NCBI GenBank assembly: GCA_007570785.1
Contig: ML661799.1
Location: 905,598-969,597 of the forward strand
Direction: 5' to 3'
DNA length: 64,000 bases
From: Antilocapra americana
Lineage: Eukaryota > Chordata > Mammalia > Artiodactyla > Antilocapridae
Made by a program: the position numbers and the translations under genes. Shown here piece after piece: positions 1 to 12,379 of the stretch. The stretch's first letter is position 1, and each line of letters begins with the position of its first letter. The notes under the pieces were generated by a model. It was not told where the DNA came from. It made no database searches and saw only the letters and a program-made list of their open reading frames with translations.

Positions 1-312
1 AACTTCAAATGGTAGATTATTGCATTTGTTGTATACTAGCATTAAGCCTTTCAAGACCACTGGTCAAATTTGCCAGAAATTTTACTCCTGAAAAAGTGAT
101 ATGGTTGGATTAAATATTTTAATCCTTTACCTGAATTCGTAGAGAATGTCAGGAGTACAAAGAATGGAATAGTTGTCTCAATCATAATTTATTAAAAGTT
201 TTAGTAAAAACTTGTTTGGGGATAATTGATGGATGAGTTTCTTTTAGAATGGTAGTATTTGTGATGCTTTTTAATATATAAAGAAGGAAGTGTCATTGAA
301 TAAAGAAATGTA

Positions 313-533
313 CTGTGCCAAGTTGCTTCAGTCATGTCCAGCTCTTTGTGACCCTGTGAACTGTAGCCACGAGGCTCCTCTGTCCCTGGTGTTCTCCAGG
401 AGAGAATACTGGAGTGGATTGGCATGCCCTCCTCCAGGGGAATCTTCCTGACCCAGGGATCGAACCCACATCTCTTACGTCTCCTGTATTGGCAGGCAGG
501 TTCTTTACCACTAGCACCACCTGGGGAGCCCTG
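313..533 (-). mobile_element. Bov-tA SINE
   Basis: Antisense tail (agctctttgtgaccctgtg) through the tRNA-like head (ccacctggggagccc). Target duplication aaagaaatgta at 302-312 and 534-544. Confidence 0.93.
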
Positions 534-837
534 AAAGAAATGTAAGAACCTGAGAAGCAGTGGAAACCTTATGCTTTTAAAAGTTTTTCTTCTTTTAAGT
601 TTTCAGTGCGGGTTCGAAAAAGTGATGGCACAGTACTGAAAATGATCTATAATTTAGTGTTTTCTTTCTTTCTTTTTAAAAAAAAATATTGTCACCAGCC
701 CTGTAGTTCATATTCACACTGTTCAGTTGATTTAGACAGTGTACTTAAAGAAGATGCTGATTTATTGGGACAAATTCCTTATTTTCTGGAGAAGCAGTAG
801 AAATTGTAGTGGTCAGGGAGCTCACCTCAGTGCTCTG

Positions 838-960
838 TGATGACCTAGAAAGGGTAGGAGGCTCATGGGGGAGGGAATATATGTAAGCATATAGCTGATT
901 CTCATTGTTCTACAGCAAAAACCAACACAACATTGTAAAGCAAGTATACTCCAATTAAAA
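838..960 (+). mobile_element. L1 3'-end fragment (ruminant subfamily)
   Basis: Ends with the typical motif of an L1 3' UTR (cattgtaaagcaagtatactccaattaaaa) without a clean poly-A. An alternating TA/TG tract follows. It is older than the copies at 6.3 and 13.8 kb. Confidence 0.65.
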
Positions 961-1563
961 AATATATACGTGTATATATATATACATGTGAACACACACA
1001 CGAATAATTTGAGTTTAATTCCCAACTTAAAGCAAACTGGAAGCTTTCCCAAACATTAGAATGTAACTTCTCTTGAAAGTTTGTGAGATATGATAATATT
1101 GGAACTGCATTCCTTTCTGGTGTTGGGGAAAATAAAACCATAGACAAAGAAAAGAAGAATTGGTAGTGGTAACCTCTGTGGATAGGCGCTTTGAAACACA
1201 CCAACATGTAACAAAGTCCTAGATTGATAGACATACGCAGACCTAGAGAGCTGGTACAGATTACAGCAAGCTCCAGGAAGGATTTTGACGGGAGCAGGGA
1301 GAGAAGGGTATAATACTGATAGATTGTCTGGCAAATTTGGGTAGAAAATGTTGGTAGACAATTCCAGAATAAACACACGTTATATGAAAAAGGAAATGTA
1401 ATCTTAGTATATTATTTTGCTGTGTGTTAAGAGAGCTAGAATTCTCACTTACCATAATAGCAAAATCTAAAACTAAAAAGAGATCGGAGTATAAATATCT
1501 TACTCAGAAGTATGGAGAACACTCAAGAGAAAGAACTAGAAATTGGAAGTAGGTTAAGGTTTA

Positions 1564-1780
1564 GGGCTTCCCTGATGGCCCAGATGGTAAAGAGTCTGCC
1601 TGCAATGTGAGAGACCCAGGTTCGATCCCTGGGTTGGGAAGATCTCCTGGAGAAACAAATGGCAACCCACTCCAGTATTTTTTCCAGAAAATCCCATGGA
1701 TGGAGGAGCCTGGTGGGCTGCAGACCATGGGGTCACAAAGAGTCGGACATGACTGAGCAACTAACATACACGCACACACA
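1564..1780 (+). mobile_element. Bov-tA SINE
   Basis: Full-length pattern from gggcttccctgatgg to gactgagcaactaaca. The internal B-box-like GGTTCGATCCC of the tRNA head is intact near 1620. Confidence 0.93.
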
Positions 1781-2389
1781 AGGAGATACAGTGACTGTGC
1801 TTTTTATTATAAGCTTTTTCATAATGCCTGCTAATAGTACTAATTAGCATATATTACTTTTAAGAGAGTGTAAAACCTAAAGCTTTTACAGAGGAAACAG
1901 AATGAATACAGAATTTGAATCTATCATTTGAAAAAGGAAATAGGACTGCTTATTGAAAAAGAGGTTATGGTTGGGGAAATAGCTGTTCTCAAACATTTGA
2001 AGGAGCGTAGCCTGGGAGAGGAATTCTCTTTATTCTGTTTAGCATCAGAGACAGGGGCCCAACAAGTAGCCACTACAAAGAAACAGCAATGTAAAATTAT
2101 CCAGAAATGGAATGTACTCTATTTAGTGAGCATAGAGTTCAAAGGAATAGATGACCATATCTAGAGATGTTTTTAGAGTGAATTGCCACAAAAGAAACGC
2201 TTCCTATAGTTCAGGCATTCTGTTGTTAAATACTGAATTCAGTATTTAAAACAAAAGACAAAGCCAGCTATTAATACAGCATGTTAGAAGATTTGCTACA
2301 TGCAAGATAAGTGTATTGTTTTCTGAGTTTGTCATCATAGTCTTCATAGAATAAACTTTTATCATTTGTGGTTTGCAAAATTAGGATTT

Positions 2390-3420
2390 GGGAGGGTTCT
2401 TTTTATTGGGACTACTAATCTATTTTGTCTATTCCTGTACTCTTTTCTTTACCTTTCTTTCATTTTGTTTAGTTTTCATTTTTATGACTCTGGCACTAGT
2501 CAAGTTTTCTTTGCCTGTTTTTCCTCTAGTGATTTTTAAGTTATATGTGATTTAGTTGTTGACATTATATTTTTCACGTTTTGATTTATATTTTTTCAGT
2601 TTATAGAAAAAGAGAGGTTCAGTATCTTTATGCTCTTCCCAAGAAGAGAACGCCTTTAACATGCCTTCCTTTTTGTCTTCTCCCAAACTAAAAGGTTGAG
2701 ATAATTGCAGTTTTATTTTCAGATTTTTGTACTTATTTTACAGTAATAAATACTTAGCTATAATTTTTACTAATATGTATTTTTATTATCATTTAGCTCT
2801 GATCCTTTACTTTCCATCTTGATTTCTTCTTTGACCCATGTATTATTTAGGATTGTGTTAACCTAAAGACATATTGAAATTATATAATTATATTTTTTGT
2901 ATTGGTTCCTAATTTAATTTCATTATGGTCAGAATGTACACTTTGTATGATTTCAGCCCTTTGCAATTTGTTTAAACCTGATTTATGGCCCAGCATTGTC
3001 TGTTCTAATAAATGATCCATATGCAATTTAGAAAAATGTGTAATTGGCAGTTGCTGGGTGTGGGGTGTGGTGTTTTATATATGTCATCTGAATTAAGTTA
3101 ATTCATTATTTGGTCAAATCCTTAATATATCCTTACTGACTTTATCTTCCTTTTTTCTCAGTTATTGAGTTTGTTGAAATCTAATCCTGATTTTGTGTTT
3201 GACTAGTTTTCCCTTTGGTTCTGTCAACTTTTGCTATATGTATGTTTTGTCTTGCATTTTAATTTTCATTTTTCCTATTGAATATGTATTTTGGATAATA
3301 CATACATAATAGATGTTGAAAATATCCATTATTTTCAGTTTTTTCCATCTGTTCTTTGTTCTTTTGTTTTTTCCTTTCTACTTTCTGTTTTTAGTAGTCA
3401 AACCATTCAGAATGTTGTGG
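2390..3420 (-). mobile_element. Old L1 ORF2 fragment
   Basis: The plus strand carries the reverse of decayed L1 ORF2 (for example tttcattatggtcagaatgtac and tctaatcctgattttg). No long reading frame remains. Confidence 0.6.
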
Positions 3421-3435
3421 CTTAAGACAGTAACC

Positions 3436-3727
3436 GGGCTTCCCAGATAGCTTAGTTGGTCAAGAATCCTCCTGCAATGCGGATCAAACCAGGTTTGATT
3501 CCTGGGTCAGGAAGATCCGCTGGAGAAGGGACAGGCTGCCCACTCAGTACTCAATGGCCTTCCCTTGTGGCTCAGCTGGTAAAGAATCCACCTGCAATGC
3601 AGGAAACCTGGGTTTGATTCCTGGGTTGGGAAGATCCCCTGGAGAAGGGAAAGGCTCCCCACTCCAGTATTCAGAGAGTTCTAGTCCACGGGGTCACAAA
3701 GAGACACAATGGAGCGACTTTCACTTC
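3436..3727 (+). mobile_element. Bov-tA SINE with doubled tRNA head
   Basis: Two tRNA-like heads in tandem (from 3436 and from 3555) followed by one SINE body. Imperfect duplication aagacagtaacc at 3424-3435 and aagacaataacc at 3728-3739. The single duplication suggests a dimer that inserted as one unit. Confidence 0.85.
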
Positions 3728-4066
3728 AAGACAATAACCATGTATTATCGTCCATAGTTTCTTGAGTATGGAATTAGGGAATGACTCATCTAGGTAGATC
3801 TGGCCTAAGGTCTCTCCTCTGAGTGTTGCAGTCAAATGGTGGCTGTCTGGAATGATCTTCTTTATTGATAGGTCTCACAGCTGGTGCTCCTCTGGCAGCT
3901 CTCTCCATCTCTGTGGTTTTGCCAAAGTGGCCACTTCGGGGCAGCCTGGTAGCTCTGGGCCCAAAGGCATGACTTCAAATAGAGATCCAGGAGGAATTTC
4001 TGGCACCCTTTCTAGCTTCAGAAGTCATACAGCACCACTTCTACATTACTTTATTTCTAATATATT

Positions 4067-4372
4067 TTTTAAACAATTTATTTATTTACTTTTTGGCTGC
4101 ACTGGGTCTTCATTGCTTTGCATGGGCTTTCTCTAGTTGTGGCAAGCAGGGGCGCTGCTCACTGTTATGGAGCACAGGCTCTAGGAGTGTGAGCTTCAAC
4201 AGTTTTGGCTTGGGGGCTCCAGAGCACACATTCAGTAGTTTAGTTTAGTTTAGTAGAGTTTAGTTGCTCGAGGCATGTGGGATCATCCCAGACCTGGACT
4301 CAAACTCATGTCCCCTGCATTGATGGGTGGATTTTGAACGACTTGACTACCAGGCAAGTCTCTCCAGGGTCT
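4067..4372 (-). mobile_element. CHR-type tRNA-derived SINE
   Basis: Antisense form of the cetartiodactyl SINE: ggctgcactgggtcttcattgc, ggcatgtgggatc, then aactcatgtcccctgcattg. A (TTTAG)n-like expansion sits inside at 4238-4262. Confidence 0.8.
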
Positions 4373-6307
4373 TCTATGTAGATTTAATAGCTTCACAGGT
4401 TTCTTCAAGGATATTACGCTTATTTTACAGTGTTTTATAGATCCTCTTAATTCTGGTTTCTTTGGCTTTTGTTCTGCTACTTGTTGAATTTATTGCCTCT
4501 TGTCAGATTTTACTCAAATCTGTGACTAATTGTCTGCTCTTTTTGAGAGTCCCTGCTGGCCTCTTCTATTTTCAGGAGCTTATCTTTTTCATTTGATAAG
4601 GGGTAGGAAAGTACTGTTGATCTGAGTTACCTGGTTTTAGAGTGTGAAGACTAATTTATAAACTTCATTTGTAAGTATATTATGTCTGATTATTTTATCC
4701 CTGTGTATATCCTCCCCCCAAAGTACTAGTCTTGAGAAGAACAGAAGTATCAAGGAAGATGCTCTCTCAGTGGGATAGTATTATGGCTTCACGTTACAGA
4801 AACGATTGACTTTCCATTATGATGTACTATGAGGAACGTTTTTCTTTATTTTAGAAAGTTAAGTCTTACCATCATTTCCATATTTACTTAATACCATCCC
4901 CAATATGTTGTGGTCAGCTGTCAGATCTAAAATATTCAAAGCTTCTGTAAATATTTAAATATAGCCAACAGTATAACTGCTTGTTAAGAACTGTCAGTGT
5001 TTCTTAACGTAAAACGTTTTTTATCCAAAATTTCTTGTCACAACTAAATTTCCTTTAATGAATTTTGTGTCATAGGTTCAGTTGTACAGGAGAAACCATT
5101 TCATCTTGTTATTAGTTTAAATATTTAAAAACAGCAAAAGCAGGTCTATTTGTATCACGGGAAAAATCGTTATATCATTTTGTGAAATTTAGAAGTAGTT
5201 TTACTGGAGTTTGAAGCATGAAAAAATTGTTATATTATATCTTGGGCCATAGTGTTAGGGATTCAAGATTGACTTAAAATGTAAACATAGTGTAATGTTT
5301 ATTCTTATCCTCCTTATTTGTCGGGGAATCTTAACCAGAGTGAGAAATTTTCTTGTGCTGTGTTGAGTGCAGGGCACAGGAGATTTCCATAAAAAGGCAT
5401 GGGATTTGCTTGGAAGAACGTAGTGGTTTTCTAACTTGGCAGTAATGAGTTAGAACTAACTCCCTTTAAAAAGAAAATATTCATCTACATTAATCCTCAT
5501 TGAAATTTGTATGTGATTCCTTATCTGAGCTATATTATTCTTATATTTGCATATGTGCATATGTGTATACATTTATAGTCCATAGTGTAAAGAAAATGGT
5601 TTTCTGTGCTTACAAAACATGTGAAAAATAACTTTATAAATTGACTGTCTTGCTCCTTGAGTTGAGGAACGGGGGCCAAATATTTTGTTACAGAATATTC
5701 AGAATAATTTGGCCATGTCTGAGTGCTTTTCCTCAAATGCTGTTGCCCTAGGAGGCAATTTGGGAAGCATGAATGAGCCTTGCTATATTAGGATTCCCTC
5801 TCAAAAGATACACATTTTTGGATGAGAGAGATGATGAATTCACCTCTTGTTAAAATGACAGTAATCCCCAGACTGAGAATCCCTGGGAACCTGGAAAGGG
5901 GTTTAGGGATATGGGGATCTGTCTCTTGTGTTTAATTGTCAGCTTTTTTGCACCCCATAGAAATGAAAGGATTACTTGGTATAGATAGAGTTAATAGGAT
6001 TACTAGTATCCAGCACAAACATCTCCCACCTCATTTATTCCTCAGGTTCCTGTTCATCTAGATAGTAAAATGTGGTTGTTTCTCAGAGTTCAGTTCTTAG
6101 CTTTCTTCTGTTTTCGCTGAATTAATAAATTCTCCTTGTTTGATCTCAGCTGCTGTGGTTTCAACTACTACCATCTTTTTGTAACACCCACTCCCAAGTC
6201 CTTATTGGTTTCTACTGAGCTTCCAGACTTGGTCCATCAGTTGTATCTGTCAGATATTTGCCTGCTTTTCCTTTAGGAATCTCAAACTTAATTTTTGGCA
6301 GAAAGAT

Positions 6308-7557
6308 TTAACTTTCTTTTTCTTTTTTTTATTTTTTTAATTGTTTTTGCCATACATTGTCATGATATCACCATGGGTTTACATATGTTTCCCCTCCGGA
6401 ACCCCCCTCCCTCCTCCCTCCCCCCCGGGAAATCTCGCTGCACCAGTCCCGAGCATCAATCCTGGGCTGGCGATTGATTAGACACATGACAATTAACATG
6501 CTTCAATGCCCTTCTCCCATATCATCCCACCCTTACCCTCATCCTCAAAGTCCACGAGTCTATTCTATACATCTGCGTTCCTTTTGTTGTCTCGCATGTT
6601 GGGTTCTCGTTACCATCTTTCTAAATTCCATATATATGCGTTAATATACTGTATTGTTGTTTTTGCTTCTGGCTTACTTCACTCTGGATAATGGGCTCCA
6701 GTTTCGTCCATCTGAGTAGGATTGCTTCAAATGAATTTTTTTTAATGCTGAGTAATACTCCATTGTGTATATGTACCACAGCTTTCTTATCCATTCGTCA
6801 GTTGATGGGCATCTAGGTTGCTTCCATGTCTTGGCTATTGTAAACAATGCAGCGATGAACATTGGGGTACACGTGGTTCTTTCAATTCTGGTTTCCTCGG
6901 TGTATATGCCCAGCAGTGGGATTGCTGGGTCATATGGCAGGTCTATTTGCAGCTTTTTAAGGAACCTCCACACTGTTTTCCATAAACTCAAAATGGATCA
7001 AAGATCTAAGCATACGACCAGAAACTATAAAACTCCTAGAGGATAACATAGGCAAAACACTCTCTGCCATAACCCAAAGTGGGATACTCCATGACCCACC
7101 TCCCAGAATATTGGAAATAAAAACACAAATAAACAAATGGGACCTAATTAAAATTAAAAGCTTTTGCACAACAAAGGAAACTATAAGCAAGGTGAAGAGA
7201 CAGCCTTCAGAATGGGAGAAAATAATAGCCAATGAAGCAACAGACAAACAATCTCAAAAATATACAAACAACTCCTGCAGCTACATTCTAGAAAAATAAA
7301 CAACCCAATTAAAAAGTGGGCCAAAGAACTTAACAGACATTTCTCCAAAGAAGATATAAAAATGGCTAACAAACACATGAAAAGATGCTCAACATCACTC
7401 ATTATCAGAGAAATGCAAATCAAAACCACAGTGAGGTACCACTTTACACCAGTCAGAATGGCTGCCATCCAAAAGTCTACAAGCAATAAATGCTGGAGAG
7501 GATGTGGAGAAAAGGGAACCCTCTTACACTGTTGGTGGGAATGTTAACTTTCTTTTT
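6308..7557 (-). mobile_element. Twin-primed (5'-inverted) L1 insertion with target-site duplication
   Basis: An identical 14-bp duplication, ttaactttcttttt, lies at 6308-6321 and 7544-7557. From 6322 to about 6984 the element reads on the minus strand: poly-T, 3' UTR, then the ORF2 C-terminus (WRFLKKLQIDLPYDPAIPLLG, WYIYTMEYYSALKK). From about 6982 to 7543 ORF2 sequence just upstream reads on the plus strand ([26 protein letters not shown]). The two pieces are almost adjacent in an intact L1. That geometry is the signature of twin priming. Stops and frame breaks show it is dead. Confidence 0.93.
6391..6429 (-). other. G-quadruplex-like polypurine tract in L1 3' UTR
   Basis: C-runs on the plus strand (cccc, cccccc, ccc, ccc, ccccccc) make a G-rich tract in L1 sense on the minus strand. 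It matches the tract at 13961-13986 in the second L1. Confidence 0.8.
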
Positions 7558-8039
7558 AAATCTTCTTTTATATATCTTAATTGGAGGAAGTGTGCCACCA
7601 GCCCCCTAAATTGCCCAAGGTAGATACCTGAGAATTATCCTGGCTCTTCTTCAGTCCTCTTAATGAAAGCCTCAGTAACAACCTCTAATCAGCTGTGGAG
7701 TCTTGTCAGCTTTACCTTCAGAAAACCACTGCCTGCCTTCAGCTGTAGAGCTACCACACAGCGCGGTGTCATTCCCACCTGAGCTATGACAGTAGCTTCC
7801 TGCTCTTCTGCCTCTGATCTCTCTTTGCCTTTGATCTCCTTTATATACTGTATCAGTTTTCTGTGTTATAATTATATAATATTTGTGTATACATTACTTT
7901 AAAAAAAATCATTGTTTCCTCCTCATTGCTTAGTAGATGAAAAGTACTCTTTAAAGTGGCGAATGCTTTTGTAAGCATAACCCAGTCTCCATACCTGGCT
8001 TCAATTTCCATGTCTTATTTTTAAACCCTGTGTTTTACT

Positions 8040-8395
8040 CATGCTGAGCTATGCAGTATTCCCTGAATCTTCTGTATTTAATAGTTTGGAGTATTTGTTC
8101 ATGCTGTTTCCCTTCACTACATACCTATAACATTCCTCTTTAGCTTTTCACTTATCTTTTATGCAACCTCTAAAAACTATCCTGGGCTCTTCTCTGTTCC
8201 TCCATCCTTCCCCAACCCTTTAATCTTGTCTCTATAATAACTTGGTTTACAATCATATTGTAGTTTTTTTTTTTCCCCCCTCTGTGAGCTCCTTGAGGAA
8301 GGGAACTGATACTTTTTATTTTTTGTCCCTGGTATCTAGTATATATATATTAACAGACCTGGTACCTGGGAGATATTTTATAAATATTTGATTCA
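8040..8395 (+). mobile_element. L2 LINE 3' remnant
   Basis: Shows the L2 3'-end pattern (tgagctccttgaggaagggaactg... ggtatctagtatat). Diverged, with approximate borders. Confidence 0.5.
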
Positions 8396-8459
8396 GAACA
8401 ACAGGCATTCTTGCTGTCATGTCTGTTGCATAGTCTACTAATTTATCCTTACTATGTTG

Positions 8460-8820
8460 CTTAGTTCCGGCCACTGTAACAAATTATCATAGTCTGGGTG
8501 TCTTAAACAATAGATTTATTTCTCACTGTTCTGGAGGCTGAGAAGTCCAAGATCAAGGCCCTAGCAGATTAGGTGTTTGGTAAGGACCCACTTCCTGGCT
8601 TGTGTTTGGTTATCTTATATCCTCACATGGCAGAGGGCAGAGAGAAGCAAGCTGTCAGCCTCCCTCTTACAAGGGCATTAATCCCATACATGAGGGCTCT
8701 GCCCTTATGACCTCATATAATCCTAATTATCTCCCAAAGGTCCCACCTCTTAATACCATCATATTGTGGGGAGAGCTTCACCATAAGAATTTTCAGGGGG
8801 CATATTTGGTTTCTAACAGT
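8460..8820 (+). mobile_element. Ancient eutherian interspersed repeat, family not assigned
   Basis: Resembles a widespread consensus containing gttctggaggctgagaagtcc and tgacctcatataatcc. I cannot name the family with certainty. Confidence 0.5.
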
Positions 8821-8839
8821 ATGTATATATATAACTGTT

Positions 8840-9051
8840 TGGGGGCTTCCCTGGTGACTCGGACAGTAAAGAATCTGCCTGCAGTCCAGGAGACCCAGGT
8901 TTGATACATGGGTTGGTATTATCCCCTGGAGAAGGGAATGGCAACCCACTCCAGTATTCTTGCCTGGAGAATTCCATGGACAGAGGAACCTGATAGGCTG
9001 CAGTCCATGGGGTTGCAAAGAGTCAGACACGACTAATACTTTGACTTTCAC
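8840..9051 (+). mobile_element. Bov-tA SINE
   Basis: Target duplication atataactgtt at 8829-8839 and 9052-9062. Full-length head and body. Confidence 0.94.
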
Positions 9052-9109
9052 ATATAACTGTTAGTCTGAGAAATTTCCTCCCTTTTTTCCATTAAGTTTC
9101 CTAAATTAA

Positions 9110-9545
9110 TTCTATTGAGCTTACAATTTACATGTAATAAAATGCGCCTATTTTAAATGTACAGTTCAGTAAGGTTCATTAGATCTGTATACCCAAATAA
9201 CGACCATCATGATCAAGATAAAGATCATTTCCTTCACCCTGAAAAGTTCCCTTATGCTCCTTTGTAGTCATCACTCCTGCCCATCACCACTGGTCCCAAG
9301 TAGCCTTTTGGCACTATAACCTAGTTTCGTATTTTCTAGAATTTAAGTAAGTGGAATCATACAGTATTCACTGTCTCATGTCTGGCTGATTTTCCTGAGC
9401 ATGTTTTTCAGATTCATCTACGTTACTGCATCTGTCAGTAGTTTCTTTTTATTAATAGTATTCTGTTGATTGGATATACCACTATTTACCCATTCACCTC
9501 CTGATGTATACTTGTATTGTTTCTGGATTTTGGCTAGTATGAGCA
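9110..9545 (-). mobile_element. Old L1 3' region
   Basis: Plus strand shows the reverse of an old L1 (tgtacagttcagtaaggttc, gaatcatacagtattcactg, cacctcctgatgtatacttg). Confidence 0.6.
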
Positions 9546-9599
9546 CCAAGAGTTGAAGTTCTTTATTTTTTTTCCAGCTTGACTTGTTGAAAAGACTTT

Positions 9600-10130
9600 T
9601 ACACACTGAATAATAATAATCTATTCTTGTGTAACAGATGAACCCAAACCTTACTGTCTTAAAACAACAGTAATTATTTATTGTCCCTCACTTTCTAAGG
9701 ATTAGAGATTTGGGGGTGGCTTGACTGGAAGAGTCTGGCTTATGGTCTCTTGAGGCTACAATTAGCTGAATTAAAGCTTGAGTATAAGACAGGCTTCAAA
9801 GGTAGCTGGCTCACATAGTTGACAAATGGGTGCTAGCTCTTGGTAGGAAGCTTCTTAGAATGGCTGATTGTCCTCATGACATGGTGGTGGTTTCCCTCAA
9901 AGGGAGTGATCCTAGAGACCATGGTCCAAGTAATGCCTTTTAGATGATAATCTTGGAAGTCAGATATTGTCTGCCATTTTCTGTTGGTCACATAACCAAT
10001 CTTGAGTAAGCATGGGAAGAACTACACAAGAATATGAATACGAGAGGGAACAACGCAAGTTAGGACTACCAAGAAGCCAGGATCATTAGGGGGCGTCTGA
10101 GAGGATGGGTACCACAGTCCGTTTTGTCAA
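9600..10130 (+). mobile_element. Ancient eutherian interspersed repeat, family not assigned
   Basis: Resembles a common mammalian consensus (cttaaaacaacagtaattattt, ggagtgatcctagagacc, tgccattttctgttggtcac). The name is uncertain. Confidence 0.5.
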
Positions 10131-10149
10131 AAATGAATGGAACATATGT

Positions 10150-10720
10150 CCATGGTTTTAATTCTGGACTTGATTTGATTCTGCTGATCTATGTTTATTC
10201 TTAGGCTAATACAACACTGGTTTTATTATTATAGTTTTATAGTATGTCTTGAAATCAGGTAGTGTAAGACGTTTTCTTTTTTTTTCCCAAAACTGTGGTA
10301 GCTGTTCTTATTTGCACTTTCATATAAATGAAGTCATCTTGTCAGTTTCTCCAAAAAGATTGTGATTGTGATCACATTGAATCTGTACATCAATTTGAGA
10401 CTTGATATCTTAACAATGATATGGACATATCTTATTATGGCATATCTCTATAATCATTAAGTCCTTAACCAGACACATTTTGGAGTTTTAATACAGAGGT
10501 CTTGCACTCATTTTGTTACACTTATGTAAGTATTTCTTATTGGATACTATTATAAATCGTATTTTTAAAATTTCATTTCCAGGAAATGGAAATATAATTG
10601 CCTTTTTTTGTATCAGCCTTTTATCCTGAAGCCTTGCTGCATTCACTTTTTAGTCTGGTAGCTTTTTTGTGTGTGGCATATTCCTTTTAGGATTTTCTAC
10701 ATATAGAATCATGTCAGTCT
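10150..10720 (-). mobile_element. Old L1 ORF2 fragment
   Basis: Antisense L1 features: ctggttttattattatag, gattgtgatcacattgaatc. Diverged, no frame. Confidence 0.5.
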
Positions 10721-10773
10721 GTGAAAAGTTTCACTTCTTCCTTTTGCATAGGCTCACAGGCTTAAAACCTACT

Positions 10774-10991
10774 ATGGACTTCCCAGGTAGCACAGTGGTA
10801 AAGAATCAGCCCGCCAATCAGGAGACTCAAGAGACGCAGTTTGAGTCCTGGATCAGGAAGATCCCGTGGAGGAGGGCGTGGTAACCTGCTCTAGTATTCT
10901 TGCCTTGAAAAATGCCATGGACAGAGGAGCCTGGCAGGCAACAGTCCATGAGGATGCAGAGAGTCAGACACCACTGAGCGCACACACAGAA
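10774..10991 (+). mobile_element. Bov-tA SINE
   Basis: From ggacttcccaggtagcacag to caccactgagcgcacaca. A short duplication (ctactat) is present on both sides. Confidence 0.9.
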
Positions 10992-11317
10992 GCTACTATA
11001 TATAGCTTAGTAGTGTTGAACGGAAGTGGTGAGTGTGGACATATTGATAGAAGAAAAAGAAATAACATACCAATAGATGCAGGAAAAGATTGGGAAAAAA
11101 TCTAGCATCTGTTCCTGAGAACCCATATAAACAGAAACTCTGAAGAGAATAAAGAGTATAGTGAATAGTATAAAGAAATCTGAGACCAAAATGTTTGAGA
11201 ACACTAACTAGAGTAACCTAAAATGCTAACTGCTTAGAATAGGTAGGGAGTCATCATCTAGAGTCACCAGCACTTGTACAGAAAAAACAGGTTATTTTTT
11301 TTACTAACCTCTAAATG

Positions 11318-11607
11318 TTAGTAAGGTTAGTAAATCAACCCTGAATAATCATTGGAAGGACTGATGCTAAAGCTCCAGTACTTTGCCCACCTGATGTGAA
11401 GAGCCAACTCATTGGAAAAGACCCAGATGTTGGGAAAGATTGAGGGCAGGAGGAAAAGGGGGCAACAGAGGATGAGATGATTGGATGGCATCACTGACTC
11501 AGTGCACATGAGTTTGAGCAAACTCCAGGGGGTGGTGAAGGATGGGGAAGTGTAGCCTGCTGCAGTATGTGCGGTCACAAAGAGTCAGAGGACTTAACAG
11601 TAACAAC
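11318..11607 (+). mobile_element. 5'-truncated BovB (RTE) LINE 3' end
   Basis: Contains the BovB C-terminal/3' block: cattggaaggactgatgcta, gatgagatgattggatggc, ggtcacaaagagtcagagg. Target duplication aacctctaaatg at 11306-11317 and 11608-11619. Confidence 0.9.
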
Positions 11608-12063
11608 AACCTCTAAATGAAATTTAGTATTTGTTTCTATTTTGGATGCAGGCAACAAACCACAGTCATAATGTTAGCAGGAACTGTGACTTTGTCACTA
11701 GTAAATGTTACTTTTAACTTTTCTTATATTTGTTTATTTCTTGAGGATAATATATAATTAGGTTTTGCTTTTTATCTTGCCTTTGAATTTGAGTGTTGGA
11801 ATATTAGAATAGATGCTTTACATTTAATATAATGATATGATTGCCTTTTAATTCTATCCTGTTCTGTATTTCTCCCATCTCCTCTGTGCTTTTTTGCTTG
11901 TTTGCTTGTATTTTTCCTGCTGTTTTGTGGATGAATTGTTTTGTTCAGTATTTCATTTTGTCTCACCTCTTGGTTTATTAACTGAGCCCCTTCTCCCCTG
12001 CCCTTCTACCCTTGTAGTTGCTCTAGTATGTACAGTATGCATCATTAATAAACAATTGAAATC

Positions 12064-12257
12064 AAAAACGAAGGTCACTCAGTCTTGTCCGACCCCATGG
12101 AAATTCTCCATACAGTCCAGGAAATTCTCCAGGCCAGAATACTGGGGTGGGTAGCCATGTCCTTCTCCAGGGGCTTGTCCCAACCCAGGGATTGAGCCCA
12201 GGTCTCCCGCATTGCAGGCAGATTCTTTTACCATCTGAGCCACCAGGGGAGCCCTGA
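12064..12257 (-). mobile_element. Bov-tA SINE
   Basis: Antisense body and tRNA head (tgagccaccaggggagccc). The tail end is slightly rearranged, with a repeated ggaaattctcca. Confidence 0.9.
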
Positions 12258-12379
12258 TACATAATTACCTACCTGCAAATAATATTACTGTACTACTACA
12301 GATATGATGTAAGAACCTTGAACATTATTCTTCTGTTCCCTTCCTTTCATATGGCATATTAAGTGCATGCTGGTGAACG

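Noticed and set aside
1610..1640. Possible tRNA genes from A/B-box-like sequence
   Set aside because: They are the tRNA-Glu-derived heads of SINEs and cannot fold as complete tRNAs.
1554..1779. Many 60-100-codon frames such as MATHSSI..., MLSHVRLF..., HGIFQARILEW...
   Set aside because: They are translations of Bov-tA SINEs in various frames and recur wherever a SINE occurs.
6674..7547. Functional L1 reverse transcriptase
   Set aside because: Only C-terminal ORF2 pieces remain, split by inversion and carrying stops.
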